Assembly (NCBI RefSeq): GCF_014851395.1
Contig: NW_024040040.1
Span: 15,427,403 to 15,491,402 of the forward strand
DNA from: Micropterus salmoides
Taxonomy: Eukaryota > Chordata > Actinopteri > Centrarchiformes > Centrarchidae
Length of the DNA stretch: 64,000 bases
Direction of reading: 5' to 3'
In this document: piece by piece, positions 55,859 to 64,000 of the stretch
How the letters are laid out: every line of letters begins with the position of its first letter
How positions within the stretch are numbered: position 1 is the first letter of the stretch
Made by a program: the position numbers and the translations under genes
The notes under the pieces: generated by a model
The model's input: the letters and a program-made list of their open reading frames with translations, nothing else
Databases searched by the model: none
Told to the model about the DNA's origin: nothing

Positions 55859-58668
55859 ACCAACTGAATATCAACTCTTTTTGTGTTTTAAATGTACTAT
55901 CATGTCATTCAAGCAGTAAAATAAAGGAATAAATGAGATTTCTGTAGTCCAAAGTTGAACCACTTGAGGGCAGTCACTGATAACAGGTTCAGTGTACTGG
56001 ACATTAATTTGCGGTCCTAAAACTGCATAAAGGAAAAAAGCAGCTGCAGCCTTTCAGATGAGCAGTGATGATGTCTCTGACTAATGTTTTTAGCATTTTG
56101 TCTGTGTAATAACTACCAGATTTAGTCTTTAAAAGATTAGTCATGTTTTGTATATCAAAGAATTTTAAATTTACATGTCATTAATACACGATCATAAATT
56201 AGCTTATAGCTGCAGATTAAATAGTGTATTTTAGTGAAACCAGGCAGTTAGAGTTCACAGCAGTATACAACAAGAGGCTACATGATTTCAAACTGGTCTT
56301 AGAAAAACTTGCACAAGAGTGTGCTTGTGCAAGTTTTTCTCACTTTCTTCAAGGTCTTGGCTGGTAAAAGCAGAGACATAGCAACCTTTGCATCAACTAG
56401 CAGAAAAATATCCCTTAAAGAAGCTGCGGTCATTAACTCATTAATCACTTAAGTGCCATGCTCTTTTGCAAGTTTAGAGTTTGAGCTGCTTAAATGTACT
56501 TTAAAATAAGGAGTGGGGTACAAATCAAATGCTGTTTTACCCTTCAAGTGTAACGGGTTTTAAGGTATGAAAACGAGTTCTCTTACCAATTGAATTTTAT
56601 AATGTTAATTGTAATGTTGCAATCTTTGAAAGAAAGTACAGGCAGCCAGTGTTGCATTTGACAAACAAAGGTTCACATGTAATTGGTAAACTAAATGTGT
56701 TAAACCTCAGCAAAATGGAGTCTGGGGTTCATCACGTCAGCTTGCTCAGCTGTAGAAACAGTTCAGATAAAAAAAAAATGCACCTCCTATCAGGAAGTGT
56801 TAGAAAACAAAGGAAAATCAAAGAGCTCTTAGTCTTCATGCTGCGAGCAGCAACCACAGCTGACCAAACTGCTCACATTTACAAACCCATGTCTATAAAT
56901 CTAGCACCTCAAACACAGTATTACTAACATGTAAAATACCATCATAAATCTAACAATCGCAGACAGGAACATCACAAGACATCTAAATATATAATGGATA
57001 TATAAAAACGGACATGGCTTCCCGAGAAGACATTGTTGGGCTTTAGAGGGCCACACAAGTCAAACATGTTGGGAACCACATGGAAGTTCAGACAAACTTG
57101 TTCTCCACCATTCAGGACTGTCAGAGCAAGTACAGAACTTTAGAAAATAATTAATGAATAACAAAGTGTGGTTTATCCACCAAACGTAATTTATTTGTGA
57201 ATAGAAAATAAACACCTGATTAAATTCAGCGTTTTATTACAGCATTCAGACAGGTTCACAGTTACGTCATTTCTCAGCAGTTATTTCAATTATTTTTTTT
57301 ATCCATACATTCTCGATTTAAGTACAATCCAACTCAAAACTCAGTTCCTAGTGTTGTGTCTATTATAATAAAGGGCCACACCTGCTGTGTGAACAAGTGG
57401 ACATTTTTAAAATCTACTAGGATGTTTGCACTGTAGTTCCTGATGCAACATGTAACACTGTGTCCCTATTTTAATCTTTTAATCAAAGTAAAAACAGCCA
57501 TTCTAGGGCGGAAAATAAAGACAAAGACAGGTTTTTAGGAATTGCAGCCCTTTTTGGTGGTTGGTTGTTTGCCAAAATGGCCGTCAGACAAACTCACAGG
57601 CAGGATTGGCAGTAAGACATTGACTGACTAGAGATTTGTTTTCCACCCTGCTAGACACCTTCCCCCAACATGCTGCTGAAAATTAACACTTAATAGAAAT
57701 ATCACATTTTTAAATAACCAAATTCAGTAATGTGCATTTACACTAATTGTCAAAAAAGCAGCAAATATCTGTGTACAAATGTCAAATACTTTCACACGAT
57801 TTTTGCTAAGCAGCATATTCTGTAGCCTGTTTCAACGTATCAAATGCAATAATTTCAAAATATACTGATGCTGCTGCTTCTACCTGCCAGCAACAATAAA
57901 CTCATTAAAATGTAATCACATTATATAACACTGCATAAAATCTGCAGTTTATTGTTACAGAGGCTGGAGAAGAAGATATCCTTCCTAATCTGGTTTTAAA
58001 AGAAGAATGTCATTATCAGCACAAACAGGAAGAAGATTTTACTGTTAATTATACTGATATGGTCAATTAACATGTAATCAAAGACCTGTAACATTAGGTA
58101 CAATAAGAGTGTCAGTGATAAAAAAATTAAATGTGAAAACACCAACTGTTTTAAAAAGTAATATTTAGTGATCACATAGTAATCATGAGCCTTTGTTTGG
58201 AGGGCAAATCACTGTCACTGAAACAGGACAGTTTAGCACATTGCAGAAGTGCAAATTCTCCTAGTTTGTTTCCTCTGTACAAAACACACACAAAAAAAGC
58301 TCAATTCTGGCCATTACATGAATGGCCCCTCTCTGTTAAAGATAATTTGCCCAATATGAAATCATAGTACCACTTAGTGCTACTATTAAATAAAAAAAAA
58401 CCTTTACAGCAAATCACATCTGATTATCAACAAACAAATACGAAACCCTCCTGAGACGTCAGACACGAGACACCTGCAGCCTGTCTGGCTGGTGCAGTGC
58501 AGGAGCTTTAGGTAGCAGATGAGGCACTTCTATGATTAAGACTCAGCAGCTAACACTGAACAAACCGCTCTGTCAACATCAGAGGGTTAAAATGAGTGAT
58601 CCCACGAAGTCTAAAGAGCTGATTTGCAAAATAACTAGGATCTAGATAAGAGGTTGTTGGAAAACAGT
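55859..58668. other. Convergent intergenic region / slc19a1 3' UTR
   Basis: No coding frame is credible here. The minus strand has AATAAA at 57238-57233, which would give slc19a1 a 3' UTR of about 1.4 kb. Apart from the hairpin at 56301-56340, I see only AT-rich sequence. Confidence 0.4.
56301..56340. repeat. Perfect 17-bp inverted repeat with 6-bp loop
   Basis: AGAAAAACTTGCACAAG is followed by AGTGTG and then the exact inverse CTTGTGCAAGTTTTTCT. No further pairing extends the stem on either side, so it is shorter than a typical miRNA precursor. Confidence 0.85.
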
Positions 58669-61600
58669 TTAAGGTTGGTCTTGGGCACTTTTGCCGTTAG
58701 ACAAAGGCTCTGCCTCTGAATTTGCAGCCACAGGACTGAGCTCTGTGGGCGGTGTCTGTTCAGTCCCGCCTTCTCCCCTGGCCTGGTTCCTATAGTGACG
58801 GATGATGACCACAGCAGCGCAGACGAAGTAGACAACAGTAAGAATGGTGAGGTAAATGAAGTACACCAGGAACTGTAAGAAAATAATAGACATCTTGAGA
58901 TCTGATCAGCAGGTCAGTGTGCAGCTGACAAAAGTTCTACTTTGCTGACATGTCATTAATGTATTTTTTTTTTTTTTTAAATTGTCAAAGGTTTGTTTAA
59001 ATTTACTTTAACAAGTTATTTTAAACAAGAGGCCGACATTCTGTATCTCTACACCTACTCGAATGTTCGTCTTTCCCCTTTTTTTTCTCTTAAAAAAAGG
59101 AATAACAGCACTGAAGCTGTCTTGTTGCATGTCCTGCAAATTAAATTTAATGATTCATTGAACAATAAATTACCTGGAACAACATTTGTCAAGGTTACAT
59201 CCAACTGAACTCTAGCCAACTTGAAATGTTACTTTGGTTAGCTAAACAGGAAGTGTCACTGCCATTACTATTTCTTGAACTAGATTCACTAACAAAGCAG
59301 TTGGCCAACCTTTTGTCATGCCCCACTTCCAAAGCACCGCCACCAACACACTACACGTAAATTAAAGTACTTTAATTATTAATTAATAGGTAACAATACT
59401 GGGGAAACTAGTAACAAATTGAGCCCATTTTATGAATAATATTAAAAATGATATTAAAAACTCACTCATTTCTCTCCTTCTCTGCTATACTGACAGTGAA
59501 CTTAACAGAAAGATTTGCTTCTTCATATTTTGGATATAAATGATGCGTTTGCTTGTTGAGCGACAACTTTTTCTTCCCGTACAAAAGTCTGTCCATCTTG
59601 TTCTTAACATGCTGTTTTGTTTTGTGAATAAATCTTGAAAGCACTAATAGCATTAGAGTACTCGTTTCTTTACTGTCTCCTGAAAAACCAAACCTTTTTC
59701 ACAGCAGATCCTTTGGTTTGTCAGAGCAGGAGAGCCACAGGTGGAACTAATCACATTACTAATCACACATAATGATGGCTCTATTCCAGTAATTACTGCA
59801 AGGCAACACAGCAAATTACACCTGTTTGACAAGTCAGAAAGCCAGCTGAAAATATGGTCTATTCAACTTTCATTTCACTCCATATTTTCTTTATGTGAAG
59901 TGTTTTGAAAATTAGTCTGTGTATTAAGTTCATATTTCATCCCCCAAAGTGTACTGACACAATGGTTGCATGAAATACATCCAGGTGAAAACACAGCCAA
60001 AGCTCCCTGAGCCAAGTTGCCATCATCATATGTACGGTATTAAATATTTTACCTGAGAGTGCACGTCCAACCCCAGGCCTCTCTTGTCAGAAAATATCAG
60101 GCTGATGATGGTCGTCAGAATGGTCCCCAAGAAGGTGTTGATGCCAAACACTAAGGCGCAGAGCTCCTTGGTGAGTGAGGAGGCTATCTGGAAACTACGG
60201 AGAGATGATAAGATCGCCACAGACCAGACGGATGAGTCCAACGCTTCAACTTTAAAATGTATCTGTTGCAGTACCACAGTCTCACTCAGCTGTTAGTAAA
60301 TGAATGCATAAACATGTTAATGCTACAGTACTGTTAGTTCATAACGCAAGTGTCAGCTTAGGAGGTATTCAGCGGAATATCTGGTTTCCATTTGTATGAC
60401 ATAGCAATTTTGCTGTTTTAATTTTTCTATGTTAAAAAATAAACATAAAAGGCCAAACTTTCCATTGTGAAATGAGGATTTTAATGAACCTATGACCTTT
60501 GCGCTATTTGCAAATGTAACGTCCTGCTGCACCACCATTTCCACTCAGAATTAGGATTTTGAACAGTACATTTTGTAGTTTCATATTTAGACAGTAAACA
60601 GTTTTACTGCACTCACGTGGCGATAGGCACCAGAAACTGGTAGAAACCTCGGAAGAGGATGTAGGCGACGTAGCAGACCCAAATGTTGTCTGTGCTGCCC
60701 ATGAGGAGCAGCAGACCTGCCTGCAATGCTGTGATGACCCCGATGACCAGCTCAGACCAGAGGTTCCACCGGATTTTCACAAAGCCTGCTGCGAAGGATA
60801 TTATTGCACCTGCCGAGAAAATGCACATCAATAAAATCTCCATTCATCCGAGTAACTTTACATATTGTGTAAACCCGGCACTTTATCACTACACTGATAA
60901 AGAGTATTATCCAGGGTTGTATTTTTTTATTTTTAATCTTTTAATATTTGTGACTCTTTCTCAGTGGAAATGTAACTTGGCCATACAATCTCTACTTTTA
61001 GAGATAGTTTCTACAAGTCAATTCAACACAAGTTAATGTGTTCTCTTGTCATCAATACATTACTAAGTAAATGCCACCTGGGACAAAGTTTTGTCTGTTC
61101 ATTAACATACCATGAGATTTAGTTACTCAACATAAATATATCTGCTTGACACGATGTCCAGGTTATTTAAACAAACTGTTTAAAGGGTGATTACTGATGT
61201 CTAAACCGTAAAAGGAAAAAGGTATTAGGAAAGTATTATCTCTCTTCAGTTTATCATTGTTCTTTGACGGGTTGTATTTATATCAGAACTAATTAAATTG
61301 GTGTTCTGAACAGCAACTTTGTACAGGAAATTAATGAAATAACAGCAAGCTGGAGTCGCATGCCGATGTGAATAAAAACTGTGGAGGACTGTGAAAATGA
61401 AAACCTACTGCTCTAAGAGCACTGAGCATATTTCAGAAATCCAGCACTATTCCTTTAAAAACAAAGATTTGCAGCTCTAGAAATGTCTCACTCAGCAGGG
61501 TAGCAGCTGCCTCCACTCCCCCGTTGTAAACGTTCTTGTTCTCGGTAGCCTGGTAGACTTTGTTCCACAGGATGTGAACGTAGAACAGCACCAGGTAGTA

Positions 61601-62275
61601 CCCTGTGGAGTTGAATATCCACCACAGGGACCAGAGTCTCAGGTTAGGCATCTTCACCACATTTCTCACCTCAAGCAGCATCTGCACCAAGGCAAAATCT
61701 CTCCAGCGTGACGCAGAGCACGGGGGGGCTGCCGAGGACAAACCGCTCTCTTTTGGGTTCATTTGGTCAAGTTCTGATTTGGTGGCTGCCGCTGCCATTT
61801 CCCTTTGCTCCTGGTCCCGCATCCGGTTGAAAAACAGGGAGCGTTTAGGCCAGGGCAGACACAGTGATAGCAGCAGACCGAAGCTGACAAAACCCAAAGA
61901 TATAATGTTGAGAGTGTAGAAGCTGATGTTGCCCAAGGACATGCACAGCTGGCCCAGCACTGAGCTTGTGAACACCCCCAACAGGACAGAGGAGCGTGAG
62001 TATCCGGCCACACGCTGGTAGAGGACTGGACTGACCAGGGAGAAGATGTACGAGGAGTAGGCCACGCGGCAAGCCATGGTGATGCCGTAGCAAAACTCCA
62101 TGGACTGCATCGCGAGGAGGGTGTTGCCCAGGAGCAGAATGACCCAGATGACCACCTGGCTGATGCCCTGGATGATCAGGACCGGCTTGTAGCGCATGAG
62201 ATCTGTCAGCAGGAAGGCTGGCACCAGCACGACCATGTAGGAGTACGTCATCACAGGTGTGATCTCATTGGTCAC
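58669..62275 (-). CDS. slc19a1: Reduced folate carrier (SLC19A1), lacking its first coding exon in this window
   Basis: A plasma-membrane transporter of reduced folates of the major facilitator type. Minus-strand coding exons are 62275-61492, 60809-60617, 60194-60053 and 58872-58669 (stop TAA). The junctions are GT/AG and in phase, giving 440 codons. The first visible residues, VTNEITPV, match the start of the second coding exon in the human gene, so about 70 residues with the start and first membrane helix lie beyond 64000. Carrier hallmarks are ACRVAYSSYIFSLV, YQRVAGYSRSSVLLGVFTSS, PKRSLFFNR, SLWWIFNSTGYYLVLFYVHI, FAAGFVKIRW and QFLVPIATFQIASSL. The QFLVPIAT and SLFFNR blocks favour SLC19A1 over the thiamine carriers SLC19A2/3. 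The C-terminal tail is short compared with human. It is convergent with the Ig receptor gene. Confidence 0.92.
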
Positions 62276-64000
62276 CTGGAAACAACAGTAAAGTTAGTCA
62301 AATAACATTCCAATCAAGATGAGAAATCAGTGAGGTGGATGAAAGCTCCAGTCTCACAAAATGTGAAATGTACCAACTGTTGCTGCTGGTAGGAAAGTGA
62401 GTGTCCCAAACAGGTCTGAGCCATAATTCAATGACAGTTTATCAACTTTTAAGGGACTTTATTGCGATATGACAACATTGAGTCCAAAACAACAATTACT
62501 AGCAAATTGTAATTATAACCCGGAGTTGTTTTACACCAGCAAACAAACAATTACACAAAACACTAATGCCCAAAGTGACATCTTCTAACCAACAGTTCAA
62601 AACACAAAGATCATATAACAAAGAAAAGCAGCAAATTCTCACATTTGAGAGGCTGAAACCAGTTTCTCCTGAAAAATAATTCCAACAATTAATAGATTAC
62701 CAAAATAGTTACTTTTCTTTTGATTGACTAACCAATGAATATTTGCAGTTGCTCTAAAAGAGAAACTAATTTTGCATTCACAAGCCTTATATTATCAACA
62801 TTTACTCAGCCCATAATGCCCAACAGTAGTTACACTTATTGTACAAAATATCAGACAATCTAAAGGAATATCAATGAGGACTACCTAATGGAAATGAATA
62901 TATTCCTTGTTATAATGTATGTAAATGAATACTTAAAAGGACACAAAAAGTAGTAAGCAGGTGATAGCTAATGCTTAATAACAGGTAACATAAGACACGG
63001 TGCTGTGAAAGTCTTATGGTAGAGACAACATTCTTCAGTAGATGTCTTCTCTCTCCTAATTCCTCAATAACCAGGGCAGTGTTATCAATAAATAAATATC
63101 ATGATAACCACTAGATCTTAGATATCAATATACATATCACAATATAAGGCTGGGCAACATGACTAAAATAAATATTACTACAAATCCTTCTGATGCATTT
63201 ATATCTTGATTTGGCATGTGTGTAAAATCAGTCAAACGAAATTAAAAGCTGAATTGATTTTATTAGTCAATTGAGAAATATAACTGTTTTGCTAATCAAT
63301 TGCTGTTTTTCCCAAATGTGAAGACTTCCTGATTTGATATTACTGTAAATTCAATATTTGGAGGCTTTTGGGTGTGTCAAACAAAACACGACATCTAAAG
63401 ACTTGACCTTGGACTCTGGGGAGTCTCTGGATATTTGTCACCATTTTATAGATTGAACAAGTAACCAATTCATCAGGAATAAAATTACCTGCAGGTTAAT
63501 GGCCTAATGACAAACCTTTTACACAAAGTTTGCTTTGTATTTATTTGGACAACCACATTGGTAGATAATTATAAGATAATATCATATAGTCACACTATAC
63601 TTTCACAAAACAATAACATATGATAGTGAAACTGGTTAAACTGGAACAAGCACAAACTCTCTGGCACACTGTCGGACTTTAGCATCAACAGTTGGCAGAG
63701 AACAGACCACGAGGGATAACATATTCAATGGCAGCTTATTCTTAGGAACCTGATTAAATACAGGAGTGTTGGGATATGGTGAAATGTGAGTTCAATTCAA
63801 TAAATCTGTCTACAAGTGGTGGCTAAGCTGCAGAACTGCCATTCTGGTCTAACAAGGAGTATTTTTCAACACACGGTCAACCCAAGCTATTTTGATAGAC
63901 AAATACAAACATTTTCTCCTCTCTGAAAGACACATTGAAAGGCACTCAACTCCTGGCTTCAGCCCACGGATGATTTCGTGGCCATTCTTCGATCGTAAAC
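62276..64000 (-). other. Intron of slc19a1 (no exon seen)
   Basis: The acceptor tttccag at 62282-62276 begins the visible exon. Upstream on the minus strand I find no frame resembling the first carrier helix, so the region is intronic to the window edge. It is AT-rich with no recognised repeat. Confidence 0.6.

Noticed and set aside
61605..61919. Plus-strand frame of 104 codons
   Set aside because: Antisense to the slc19a1 exon, no independent evidence.

Overview
The window looks like nuclear DNA of a teleost fish, probably a percomorph. It holds spliced vertebrate genes with GT/AG introns, and a repeat load typical of ray-finned fish: I/Nimb-, L2-, Rex1- and L1/Tx1-like LINEs, a Penelope-like element, Tc1 and hAT transposons and solo LTRs. 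There is no prokaryotic, CRISPR or organellar signal.

Layout. (1) 1-7200: a minus-strand insulin-receptor-substrate (IRS) type adaptor with PH and PTB domains and YxxM motifs, in about six exons. (2) 7318-41025: about 34 kb of nested mobile elements. The frame is one minus-strand I-clade LINE whose pieces read on from one another in coding order (37.6 kb to 7.3 kb). It is split by an outer 6.6-kb hAT-like element that contains a second hAT and an L1/Tx1-like LINE, by a Tc1 element, by a Rex1-like fragment, and by a 17.35-kb block with CACTGAAAAAA ends. That block contains a nearly intact Penelope-like element, another Tc1, an LTR, an L2-like LINE broken by two LTR-like blocks, and a short hAT. 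A second copy of the inner hAT lies at 37657-40408, followed by a truncated LINE with a 16-bp target duplication. (3) 42347-46936: an intact plus-strand CYP4F-type cytochrome P450 of 540 codons in 13 coding exons. (4) 48126-49316: a large fold-back (inverted-repeat) element. (5) 49558-54829: a plus-strand CD2/SLAM-family-like immunoglobulin receptor of 290 codons, with an interferon-response-like site upstream. (6) 58669-62275 and beyond: a minus-strand slc19a1 (reduced folate carrier) gene whose first coding exon lies outside the window. Genes 5 and 6 converge.

The four genes do not form a pathway. They cover insulin/growth-factor signalling, fatty-acid or eicosanoid omega-hydroxylation, immune-cell adhesion, and folate uptake. 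The most unusual part is the stratified transposon nest. Its insertion order can be read from target-site duplications and from reading-frame continuity, and a second copy of one host element acts as an empty-site control. All family names come from reading translated sequence. No database search was run.
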